Of a DNA stretch of 64,000 nucleotides, positions 34,551-42,815 are shown piece by piece. The notes under the pieces were generated by a model. The model worked only from the letters and a program-made list of their open reading frames with translations. It did not search any database and was not told the origin of the DNA. The stretch is from Lysinibacillus pinottii. GTDB taxonomy: Bacteria; Bacillota; Bacilli; Bacillales_A; Planococcaceae. The stretch is taken from contig NZ_JANTOO010000009.1 in assembly GCF_024753545.1 (NCBI RefSeq), positions 124,001 through 188,000 on the forward strand, in the 5' to 3' direction. Each line of letters begins with the position of its first letter. Position 1 is the first letter of the stretch. The position numbers were made by a program, and so were the translations under genes.

Positions 34551-35849
34551 ATGGAAGCTAAGTTAAAAAAGAATACAGCTACTTTAGTTATTTTAGCTGT
34601 TTCAGGTGCATTAATTTATGCATTACCTTATTTTAGAAATTACTATTATGATGTCTTTCTCGATGCATTTCATTTGACGAATACTCAAATGGGGACTCTT
34701 GGTAGTGCGTATGGTGTTTGTTGTTTAATTTCCTATATATTTGGAGGTTTTTGTGCAGATCGTTGGAAAACGAAATATTTATTAACCATTTCTCTAGTTG
34801 CCACAGGGTTATTAGGTTTTACATTATTACTGTATCCACCATATCCAGTGCTTCTCCTCATACATGCTGCTTGGGGAATCACATCCATCATGACGTTTTG
34901 GGGAGCATTAGTAAAAGCAGTACGTTCTTTAGGTTCTGAAAATGAGCAAGGAAAAGCTTTTGGTTTTTTTGAGGGTGGTCGTGGTGTAACCAATATCATT
35001 CAATCTGCTGTGATTTTAGGGATATTTGCTTTTTTTGCGAAGCATATGAGTGATAAAATGGCACTCTCAGCGGTTATTACGGTATATTCGGTTATTTGTC
35101 TTTTGTTGGGATTCATGATTATGATGCTTTATAAAGACCCTGATCAAGGAACCATCAGTCGTGAGGACAAGGATGGGAGTAAATCATTTGACTGGGCAGT
35201 CCTATGGAAAGTGTTAAAGATGCCAACTACTTGGCTTGCGACTATTCTTATTTTTACGTCTTATGCGATGATTATTAGTTACTATTACATCACACCTTAT
35301 GCAACAGCTGCATTTGGTGCATCTACGTTAATCGCTGCGGCTTTGGGCTACTTCTCTCAGTATTGTCGACCAATTGGCAGTTTTAGTGCAGGCATTATCG
35401 GTGACCGGATAGGTGTGTCTAATATGGTGTTAATTGGCTATATATTATTAGCACTAGGCTTAGTAGGGCTCATTTTACTGCCCGGCAAGGCTTCCTTTAT
35501 CCTTATGCTTTTAATATTTATAGGGATTATTTATACATCAATGTATGCTTTACAGGCAATGCATTTTGCTATTTTAGTAGAAGGAGATTATCCTGTAGAA
35601 TCAACAGGTACAGTGTCCATGCCGCTAATGATTATTGGCTATAGTGGGGAAATCTTCATGCCGATTATTGCAGGGGCTTGTTTAGATTATTGGGGTGGCA
35701 CAGCAGGCTATAAAGTATTTTTTGGTATTTTATTAGGTTTAGCTATTGTTGGCTTCGTTACAGTAGTCATTTGGCAACGTGTGACGAAAGAAAAACGCAA
35801 GGAAATTGCATTGCAACGAAAGCTTGCGAAGGACCAGGTGCTTACCTAG
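34551..35849 (+). CDS. MFS transporter
   Basis: A 432-aa major facilitator with about 12 transmembrane helices and a central cytoplasmic loop near residues 195-220. MFS motif A-like GGFCADRWKTK lies near residue 64, with a second-half counterpart GIIGDRIGVSN near 283. The best guess is import of a substrate cleaved by the neighbouring CocE/NonD hydrolase under TetR control. ATG at 34551 lies 22 nt after the hydrolase stop with an AAGGGG site. Confidence 0.88.
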   Translation: MEAKLKKNTATLVILAVSGALIYALPYFRNYYYDVFLDAFHLTNTQMGTLGSAYGVCCLISYIFGGFCADRWKTKYLLTISLVATGLLGFTLLLYPPYPVLLLIHAAWGITSIMTFWGALVKAVRSLGSENEQGKAFGFFEGGRGVTNIIQSAVILGIFAFFAKHMSDKMALSAVITVYSVICLLLGFMIMMLYKDPDQGTISREDKDGSKSFDWAVLWKVLKMPTTWLATILIFTSYAMIISYYYITPYATAAFGASTLIAAALGYFSQYCRPIGSFSAGIIGDRIGVSNMVLIGYILLALGLVGLILLPGKASFILMLLIFIGIIYTSMYALQAMHFAILVEGDYPVESTGTVSMPLMIIGYSGEIFMPIIAGACLDYWGGTAGYKVFFGILLGLAIVGFVTVVIWQRVTKEKRKEIALQRKLAKDQVLT

Positions 35850-35890
35850 TTTAGCCAAAAATAAATAATAGAATGGCTCCATTGAGGCAA

Positions 35891-35930
35891 AAAGATGACT
35901 TTGGTAAAAACCGAAGTCATCTTTGTCGTT
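35891..35930. terminator. Terminator after MFS gene
   Basis: AAAGATGACTTTGG pairs with CCGAAGTCATCTTT (one mismatch). The plus-strand tail is T-rich but interrupted. It separates the MFS gene from the convergent diguanylate cyclase. Confidence 0.6.
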
Positions 35931-35970
35931 TAGAGGAGGCTATGCAGTATTTACAGAAGGAAAAGAGCCA

Positions 35971-37794
35971 TCATAATAGGGGGGATGCCTCTTGGTTAGT
36001 CTCCCAATTTATATCGTCTTGAAAATATTCTACACGGTTTCTACCATGTTCCTTTGCTTTATATAATGCTTTATCACATCTTGATAATAAAGAATGAATG
36101 GTATCGCCCATGACAAAGCTTGTCACACCAAAGCTACTCGTTTTGTGATGAACAACTGGAAATGAATGTTGTTCTAGTTGCTGTCTTAGATTTTCTGAGA
36201 GATGCACAGCATCCTTTAAGGGAGTGCGTGGACAAACAACTAAAAACTCCTCGCCACCCCATCTACCAACCGTGTCTTCTACTCGTACATAATTTTTTAA
36301 AAGGTCTGCTGCATGACGTAACACAAGATCACCCACTTGATGTCCGAATTCATCGTTCACAGCTTTAAAATGATCAATATCTAACAAAATAATCGAAAGT
36401 GGTGTGCCACTTCCTGTAGCTTGCTCAAATTCTTTTTCTAATACGTCATCTAAGCGGACACGATTTGGTATTTGAGTGAGACGGTCCGTATTTGCCAATG
36501 CTTCAAGCTCAAGCTTGGCTGATTCAAGCTCTTTTGTGCGTTCCTGAACTTTATATTCTAATGTTTCATTTAATGTTTCTTGCATGATTTGATGTTCTTT
36601 CTTAATGATGTTGATTTTATCACCCAATGCTAATGATAAAAAAATGGATTCGAAAATAGCTCCAATAGCTGGTACTTCCTCAAAAATTCGTGGATGGAAT
36701 GGGATAATACTTAAAAAGGCCAGCGCTTGAACAATGATAGAGCTTAGTAAAACTGTCCAGCCAATGATATAGTATCGAGCCATCTTTTGACCTTTTCTGA
36801 AAACAAAAATGCCAGACAGCCATAGAAAGATAAAGACTACTACTGCAAAGGTAGTTGTGAAATTATTGATGAGTGCGACGTCTGGGAGAATAAATGACGC
36901 CATTAAAGAACTAATTGTTATCCACAATAGTAATTTTCCGATTTTATGGAAAGACGGTAGAAATGTCTTTAACTCCAGAAACTGAAGACAAAATAGAAGC
37001 ATAAATAAAAGCAGCAAATTGCCACTAATTGTTAATGATTTAATAAAAAATTCCTTCGACACCCATGTGCCCAATAACTCAATGTCTAGCGAATTTAAAG
37101 TTGCTTGATAGAAAATAAAGCTCAGCATATATAAAACATAGAAAAAGTAAGCTTTTTCCTTCAATGAAAAAAATAAAAATAAGTTATAAATTAATAGAGC
37201 AGATAAAAAACCATAGAAAATGCCAGTTAAAAATTTATAGTCACTGATTTTATTCGTAAAACTTAATTCCGTATATAAATAGGAGGTAATACTTAGGGGC
37301 AATGCTCCATCTAACTTGATAAAAATTTCTTGAGTAGAAGGGTCTTGGATGTGAAATAAATTAGACCTAGATGGAAGAGATTGTTCCCCTAGATTATCAA
37401 TTCCCCTACGTTGCACATCATAGGATCCATCCGCTTTGACCAAGAACAACTCAATACTATCTAATTTATCGGTCACCTCTAGCCAATAGGGTTCCTCTTT
37501 ATACAATAAAATATCTGCCATAGATAAGCGCAACCAAATGGTATCTTTAGTATGCCAAAAGAAGGGATAGGGTTGATTGCTCGCAACAAAGAGATGATCA
37601 TAATTGCCGTTTAATATTTCTTCAATAGAGACCTTTTTAGATGTATCTCGAAAAATTTTATAATGTTCTCCTAATATTATAGGGTCTACTAGCTCATCTG
37701 TTGGACTCATTGCACTAACAGGTGGTATAAGGATGACCAAAGATAGGGTAAAACAAATCAATAACATGATTTTTCTAATCATTTTGTTTTTCAT
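35971..37794 (-). CDS. 7TMR-DISM diguanylate cyclase (GGDEF)
   Basis: A 607-aa membrane sensor. An N-terminal signal peptide (residues 1-29) precedes an extracytoplasmic DISMED2-like beta domain (about 40-180), seven transmembrane helices (about 185-385), a coiled coil (about 395-435) and a C-terminal GGDEF domain (about 440-595). The active-site motif is intact as WGGEEF near residue 512, and DIDHFKAVND near 468 is the metal-binding segment, so c-di-GMP synthesis is expected. DISMED2 domains are thought to bind carbohydrate-like ligands. It is monocistronic, and a TTG just before the ATG is the alternative start. Confidence 0.92.
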   Translation of the reverse strand: MKNKMIRKIMLLICFTLSLVILIPPVSAMSPTDELVDPIILGEHYKIFRDTSKKVSIEEILNGNYDHLFVASNQPYPFFWHTKDTIWLRLSMADILLYKEEPYWLEVTDKLDSIELFLVKADGSYDVQRRGIDNLGEQSLPSRSNLFHIQDPSTQEIFIKLDGALPLSITSYLYTELSFTNKISDYKFLTGIFYGFLSALLIYNLFLFFSLKEKAYFFYVLYMLSFIFYQATLNSLDIELLGTWVSKEFFIKSLTISGNLLLLFMLLFCLQFLELKTFLPSFHKIGKLLLWITISSLMASFILPDVALINNFTTTFAVVVFIFLWLSGIFVFRKGQKMARYYIIGWTVLLSSIIVQALAFLSIIPFHPRIFEEVPAIGAIFESIFLSLALGDKINIIKKEHQIMQETLNETLEYKVQERTKELESAKLELEALANTDRLTQIPNRVRLDDVLEKEFEQATGSGTPLSIILLDIDHFKAVNDEFGHQVGDLVLRHAADLLKNYVRVEDTVGRWGGEEFLVVCPRTPLKDAVHLSENLRQQLEQHSFPVVHHKTSSFGVTSFVMGDTIHSLLSRCDKALYKAKEHGRNRVEYFQDDINWETNQEASPLL

Positions 37795-37988
37795 CAAAAA
37801 TTCATTGCTCCCATTCTATAGTTACTAGGTGAAATTGACTAGCTGCAATATTTGTTTAATTTTCTCTTTTTAGAAATTTAAGTTAATTCATACCTCCTTA
37901 TTATAGACCATAACAGCAAGATTGAGGACGAAATAATGGGGACTTCCTGATAATATGAGGCCTAGTAAACGATATGGAAGCTTTTCAT

Positions 37989-38680
37989 ATGTCAAAAATA
38001 CAGATTTTTAATGATTTACATTTCTTACAGGAGCTTTTATTTTTAGGGAGCGCTTGGGATGGTTTATCGGCACTCCTATTAGAAAAAGCAGGTTTTCAGG
38101 CGATTGGCACTACTAGCAGGGGGGATTGCGAATTTACTTGGCTATGCAGATGGTGAACGGATTGATTATCAGCGTCATTAAGCTATTATTCAAGCTATCG
38201 CAGAGCGAGTAAACATCCCAGTAACAGGGGATATTGAAGCGGGATATGGACATGATGAACAAAGCATTATTAACAATGTATGAAGGACAGCAGATGTCGG
38301 AGTAACCGGAATTAATATTAAAGATTCATTCAAACATCAAGCAAAATTAAGAAGTCTGACTGATTACTGTCATTTATTCACAAATATGAGGGCCATATTA
38401 GATAATCGCGGTTATCGAAATTTTTTTATGAATGCTAGAACAGATACGTATTTCAGTTAGAGCAGCCATTTCACGAAACGATGACTTGAGCCATCGCTTA
38501 TGTAGAGAGTGGAGCAAGTGGTATCTTTATCCCAGGCTTAACAAATGGCCAAACTTTAAAAAAATTAGGGGTATGGCGGATAGTTTTGGCAATGCATTTT
38601 CAGATAAAATCATTGCCTATTTAACACAGCATGCTGCACAATTAGTAAAAAATCAAGATACATCTTCTTTATATGTATAA
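37989..38680 (+). pseudogene. Isocitrate lyase/PEP mutase family pseudogene
   Basis: The remains of an oxaloacetate-decarboxylase/PEP-mutase-like enzyme. The reading starts MSKIQIFNDLHFLQELLF, then LGSAWDGLSALLLEKAGFQA, shifts frame near 38113 (GIANLLGYADGERIDYQ), meets a TAA at about 38179, continues with VTGDIEAGYGHDEQ, meets a TGA near 38282, continues with TADVGVTGINIKDS and FMNARTDTYF, then shifts again into SGASGIFIPGLTNGQTLKKL. At least two frameshifts and three stops make it non-functional. The active-site regions are recognisable, so decay is fairly recent. It lies just upstream of the damaged ada cluster. Confidence 0.85.
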
Positions 38681-38705
38681 TCTATGAAAATGAGGGGAGC
38701 TATTC

Positions 38706-39260
38706 GTGGACAATCCAATTAATTTATCCTTTGAGGAGAAGTGGTAGAAGATTATAGCTTGTGATCAAACTTTTGATGGGCTATTTTATACGGCGGTTAA
38801 AACGACTAAAATTTATTGCCGTCCTTCCTGTAAATCAAGAAAACCCAAAAAGATGAATGTTGAATTTTTTCAATCTATTCAAGAAGTCGAGGCGGCAGGC
38901 TATCGAGCATGTAAACGATGTCAGCCTGAAATTGAATGTTCACCGCAAACACAATTGATTCAACAGGTAACGTCTTTTATCATCAATGCGTATAAGCAAA
39001 AGGTAACCTTGCAGGATATGGCAGACCATGTTGGTATTAGTCCATTTTATCTTGAACGGCTATTTAAACAAGTGAAGGCGGAAACTCCTCGAGCTTATCT
39101 TGAAAAAATAAGAATTGATAAGGCGGCTCACCTATTAAAGCATACAGACTATACAAGTTTGGAAATTTGCTATGAAGCTGGATTTCAAAGTCCCTCTAAT
39201 TTTTATAAAGTGTTTCGACGATTAAAAAATTGCTCGCCCACAGAATATCGAAATCTTTGA
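38706..39260 (+). pseudogene. adaA: adaA: methylphosphotriester-DNA methyltransferase/regulator with nonsense codon
   Basis: An open frame of 184 codons starts at GTG 38706 (GAGGGGAG 6 nt upstream) but has an in-frame TAG as codon 14, inside the conserved EKW-x-KI segment (EEKW*KIIACDQTFDG), where B. subtilis AdaA has Gln. Apart from that codon the gene is intact: zinc/methyl-acceptor cysteines in YCRPSC and ACKRCQ, then an AraC-type helix-turn-helix (about residues 85-180, LQDMADHVGISPFYLERLFK). A single CAA/CAG-to-TAG change explains it. Re-initiation at ATG 38853 would lose the YCRPSC acceptor. It precedes alkA and ogt, a normal adaptive-response operon order. Confidence 0.85.
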
Positions 39261-39272
39261 AGGAGATAGACT

Positions 39273-40188
39273 ATGAACTGGATAAATCACACTGATTATT
39301 TAGAAATCGAACTTCCGGCGGAATTTAGTTTTACAGAGTGTTTGATTTTTTTAAAGCGATCCAATCAAGAAATTCTCCATCAAATAAAAGAAGGTGTCCT
39401 CTTAAAAGTATTAAAGATAGAGGATCAGCTCATTTTATGTAGAATAAGTGAGCAAGCTTATAAAATGAAAGTAGAATTTCCGATGATTCAGCCATCGGTT
39501 AATGAAAGAGAAAGAGTGGTCCACTATCTTAAAGAATGGTTTGATTTAAATACTGACTTGGCTTGTTTTTATCAGATGGCTAACAAGAATAACATTTTAC
39601 AGCCCTTGATAGAAAAATATAGTGGATTACGTTTATTAGGAATACCTGACTTATTCGAGGCACTTGTGTGGGCTATTATTGGACAGCAAATTAATTTAAC
39701 GTTTGCCTATACACTTAAAAAGCGATTTGTTGAACATTTTGGAGAAAACGTACACTTTGAAGAGGAGAATCACTGGTTATTTCCAACACCGGAAAAAATA
39801 GCGTGTATTCAGGTGGAGGAATTGAGAATGCTCCAGTTTACGCAGAAAAAATCAGAGTACATCATTGATATTGCGAAAATTATAGCGAATGGTCAATTGG
39901 CAAAAGAAAGGCTACATCAAAAAAAAAGATTATGAGGACAAGAAAAAAAGTTTAATGGCTATTCGAGGCATTGGGGCCTGGACAGCCGATTATGTGCTAA
40001 TGAAATCTTTACAAGAGCTATCTGCATTTCCTATAGCAGATGTGGGTCTACATAATGCACTAAAAATGCAATTAGGTTTGGAACGAAAACCTTCAATGGA
40101 GGAAATTTTCCATTATTCGCAACATTGGCAAGGATGGCAGGCTTATGCCACCTTTTACTTATGGAGGTCACTATATGAAACGGTTTAA
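39273..40188 (+). pseudogene. alkA: alkA: 3-methyladenine DNA glycosylase, frameshifted at an A9 run
   Basis: An AlkA-type glycosylase that removes alkylated bases. The first part (39273-39935, 220 aa) contains the N-terminal fold and the segment IIGQQINLTFAYTLKK; the second part continues in the next frame with the helix-hairpin-helix GIGAWTADYVLM and the catalytic Asp in PIADVGL. The frames switch in a run of nine A at about 39919-39927. One A fewer would give a continuous 304-aa protein reading LHQKKDYEDKKKS. It could be a true mutation, a sequencing error, or a slippage site that still yields some full-length enzyme. Confidence 0.85.
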
Positions 40189-40666
40189 GTTAGATTATCA
40201 ATCACCGATTGGCATGATTGAAATTGAAGGAAATACAGAAGCAATTGAGGGCATTAATTTTGCAGAACGAGAAGAGCTCATCCATGCTCCTCAACAAGAC
40301 ACACCTACAGTGTTGCTGGAATGTTTAAAGCAAATACATGAATATTTTATCGGTGAACGTCGTGAATTTTCTTTTTCTTATGTTTTTAAAGGAACGGACT
40401 TCCAACAAGCCGTTTGGCATGCATTACCTAATATAGGCTACGGTGAAACAGCCTCTTATAAAGATATTGCAGTGGCTATTCACAATGAAAAAGCGGTGAG
40501 AGCTGTTGGTAGAGCCAATGGTAAAAATACTATTAGTATCGTTGTTCCATGTCATCGAATTATTGGCTCTAATGGATCTTTGACTGGATATGGTGGTGGG
40601 ATTTGGCGTAAAAAATGGCTTCTTCAACATGAACAATCCCATCATTTAACGAGCAATACTAAATAA
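40175..40666 (+). CDS. ogt: Methylated-DNA-[protein]-cysteine S-methyltransferase
   Basis: A 163-aa suicide repair protein that moves the methyl group of O6-methylguanine to its own cysteine, found in VPCHRIIG near residue 122. TDFQQAVWHALPNIGYGETASY near 76 is the conserved start of the DNA-binding domain, and a C-terminal GYGGGIWRKKWLLQHE segment is present. ATG at 40175 (GGAGGT, 7 nt) overlaps the alkA end by 14 nt. It is the only undamaged gene of the adaA-alkA-ogt set and corresponds to adaB/ogt of Bacillus. Confidence 0.94.
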   Translation: MKRFKLDYQSPIGMIEIEGNTEAIEGINFAEREELIHAPQQDTPTVLLECLKQIHEYFIGERREFSFSYVFKGTDFQQAVWHALPNIGYGETASYKDIAVAIHNEKAVRAVGRANGKNTISIVVPCHRIIGSNGSLTGYGGGIWRKKWLLQHEQSHHLTSNTK

Positions 40667-40742
40667 GGTTAAATGCTCTTAGTCCAATTGGACACCTCGC
40701 CACTTCTGCCTGTATAAAAAAGTGGTTATTGCAAAAAATAAG

Positions 40743-40764
40743 ACCGTCAAAACGGCGGTTTTAA
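40743..40764 (+). terminator. Weak terminator after ogt
   Basis: ACCGTC pairs with GGCGGT (one G-U) around AAAAC, followed by TTTT. Confidence 0.45.
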
Positions 40765-40853
40765 TGACTAGTCTTTATCATTTTATCGCTTCTTATGACA
40801 CCTCTCTGCTAAAAAAATTAGCGTGGAGTAAAAATGATAAAGGAGGTGTACTC

Positions 40854-41186
40854 ATGAGCGTGCTCTATAGAATCGCATTAGTGTTAGTCATTATTGGTGC
40901 AATCAACTGGGGACTCATTGGATTCTTTAGATTTGATTTAGTGGCTTATTTGTTTGGCGGCCAAACAGCGGTTTTATCGCGATGGATTTACGCACTAGTC
41001 GGCATCGCTGGTTTAATTACCTTACCAATTCTGGTGAAGCGATTTGAAGACGAAGAAGACGTAGATACTTATACACGTATCGATAGAAATCCTAGCTATG
41101 GCATGGAGGCTGGGGAAGAAGCGGATTTCACTGAAGTGAAGAAGACAACAGAAGTGAAAAAAGTGGAGAAAAAAGATAATAAGTAA
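40854..41186 (+). CDS. DUF378 (YuzA-like) small membrane protein
   Basis: A 110-aa protein. Residues 6-30 and 42-62 are hydrophobic helices, with the DUF378 hallmark ALVLVIIGAINWGLIGFFRFD between residues 8 and 28 and FGGQTAVLSRWIYALVGIAG following. The C-terminal 45 residues are charged (Glu, Lys and Asp rich), longer than in the minimal 75-aa family members. The start is ATG at 40854, with AAAGGAGGTG 5 nt upstream; the longer frame from 40722 has no ribosome site. Function unknown. Confidence 0.8.
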   Translation: MSVLYRIALVLVIIGAINWGLIGFFRFDLVAYLFGGQTAVLSRWIYALVGIAGLITLPILVKRFEDEEDVDTYTRIDRNPSYGMEAGEEADFTEVKKTTEVKKVEKKDNK

Positions 41187-41241
41187 GCTTATGACAAAAA
41201 CTGGTGGCCATTATTGGTTCGTCAGTTTTTTTCAAATAGGG

Positions 41242-41282
41242 AAAAACTCGCGTAGTCTGTTCAACGACTACGCAAGTTTTCA
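41242..41282. terminator. Terminator between DUF378 gene and mmsA
   Basis: AAACTCGCGTAGTC pairs with GACTACGCAAGTTT (one mismatch) around an 8-nt loop, with A/T tails on both sides, between convergent genes. A weaker T-tailed hairpin lies at about 41195-41230. Confidence 0.8.
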
Positions 41283-42803
41283 TTATTCTTGATTGCTTGG
41301 AAAGGCAAAGGAGGATGTAGTGTCACCACCCTGTGCAATCCATTTCTCTGAAATGGTCTTTGTTTTCGTAAAGAAGCGTACTTGATCGGGTCCAAACATA
41401 TGCCCCTCACCAAATCTTGAGCGTTTCCAGCCACCAAAATTATGATAGCCTACTGGAATGGGGATAGGTACGTTCACGCCAACCATCCCTACTTCAATTT
41501 CAGTAGTGAATTTACGAGCAGCTGCTCCATCATTCGTAAAGATTGTCACGCCATTACCCAATTCATGTGCATTTATTAAGGCAATCGCTTCATCTAATGA
41601 ACCTACACGGACAATATTACGGGCTGGTCCAAAAACCTCCTGCTCATAAATTTCCATACCTGGTTTAACATGATCGAGGAGCGTAGGACCGAGATAAAAC
41701 CCTTGTGATTGCTTGGAAATTTCCGGATGTCGTCCATCACAAACGATGGTTGCGCCTTCCTCTAAGCTACGATCAATATAACCAATAATTGTTTCCTTCG
41801 AATGCTGTGTAATAACTGGACCAAAATCAACGTCGGAATCTGTATAAGGCCCCACTTTTAATTTGGCAATTTTTTCAGCCAGGAGCGTGACTAATTTATT
41901 CGCTGTATCCTCTCCTACAGGAATAATGGTAGAAATAGCCATGCAACGCTGAGAAGCCGCACCATAGGCTGCACCTAAAAAGGCATTTGCGACATGCTCT
42001 AAATCCGCATCTGGCATGACAACCATATTATTTTTCCCACCGCCTAGCGCAGTCACCCGTTTCCCAAATTTAGAAGCCGTCGCGTATATAGTTTCTGCAA
42101 CTGGAGTCGACCCTACAAAGGATACAGCTTCAACTTTTGGGTTTGATAAGAGCTCATTGACGGCATCTTTATCACCGTTAATGACCGTCCATACGCCATC
42201 CGGTAAACCTGCCTTTGTCCATAGCTCTGATAAATATAATGCAGAACAGGGGACGCGTTCAGACGGTTTTAAAATGACGCAGTTTCCAACGGCTACAGCC
42301 ATACTTGTGATGGCTAGTGGGACCATAACAGGGAAATTAAATGGTGAAATGGCAGCCACTACGCCTAATGGAGCTTTGGAAGAATAAGCGTTGATTTGAC
42401 CACCTACATTAACCGAATACTCACCCTTTAGTAAGTGTGGGGCATTGATGGCTAAATCAACCGATTCTAAACCACGTGCAATTTCACCTTTCGCATCTTC
42501 TTTGGTTTTTCCACTTTCCTTACAGATTATATCGATGAGCTCATCCATATTGTCTGTCAATAATTGGCGAAACCTGAGCATGATTTCTGCACGTTTTCCA
42601 ACGGATAATGCGCGCCATGCTGGGAAGGCTTTTTTGGCAGCAGTGATTGCTTCTTTTACCTCATCTTGTGTTGCTAGAGAAACCCGCGCAATGACGGAAC
42701 CCGTACTTGGATTGTATACATCAGAAAAATATCCGCTTTTTCCCAAAACAGTTTGTCCATTGATAAAATGGCCTAATTCTTGAATATCCGTATTTGTTAC
42801 CAT
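41283..42803 (-). CDS. mmsA: CoA-acylating (methyl)malonate-semialdehyde dehydrogenase
   Basis: A 506-aa NAD-dependent aldehyde dehydrogenase that converts malonate semialdehyde to acetyl-CoA and CO2 (methylmalonate semialdehyde to propionyl-CoA). The N-terminal GHFINGQ, NFPVMVPL near residue 157, FVGSTPVAE near 230 and the catalytic Cys near 287 in SQRCMA identify the MmsA/IolA group; the usual Glu base is replaced by the GGGKNN segment, as in CoA-dependent members. It lies 12 nt after the aminotransferase gene on the same strand, so here it most likely finishes beta-alanine breakdown from pyrimidines. ATG with GGAGGAC. Confidence 0.92.
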   Translation of the reverse strand: MVTNTDIQELGHFINGQTVLGKSGYFSDVYNPSTGSVIARVSLATQDEVKEAITAAKKAFPAWRALSVGKRAEIMLRFRQLLTDNMDELIDIICKESGKTKEDAKGEIARGLESVDLAINAPHLLKGEYSVNVGGQINAYSSKAPLGVVAAISPFNFPVMVPLAITSMAVAVGNCVILKPSERVPCSALYLSELWTKAGLPDGVWTVINGDKDAVNELLSNPKVEAVSFVGSTPVAETIYATASKFGKRVTALGGGKNNMVVMPDADLEHVANAFLGAAYGAASQRCMAISTIIPVGEDTANKLVTLLAEKIAKLKVGPYTDSDVDFGPVITQHSKETIIGYIDRSLEEGATIVCDGRHPEISKQSQGFYLGPTLLDHVKPGMEIYEQEVFGPARNIVRVGSLDEAIALINAHELGNGVTIFTNDGAAARKFTTEIEVGMVGVNVPIPIPVGYHNFGGWKRSRFGEGHMFGPDQVRFFTKTKTISEKWIAQGGDTTSSFAFPSNQE

Positions 42804-42815
42804 TGAGCTGTCCTC

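Noticed and set aside
35942..36022. A 26-codon ORF preceded by GAGGAGG
   Set aside because: The ribosome site is only 2 nt from the ATG and the ORF runs into the 3' end of the opposite-strand diguanylate cyclase gene.
38853..39260. A stand-alone AraC-type regulator of 135 aa
   Set aside because: It is the C-terminal part of the adaA frame interrupted by a TAG at codon 14; no ribosome site precedes the internal ATG and half of the Ada metal/acceptor site is upstream of it.
39889..40188. A separate 99-aa DNA glycosylase-like gene
   Set aside because: It is the C-terminal half of alkA in the next frame after the A9 run, not an independent gene.
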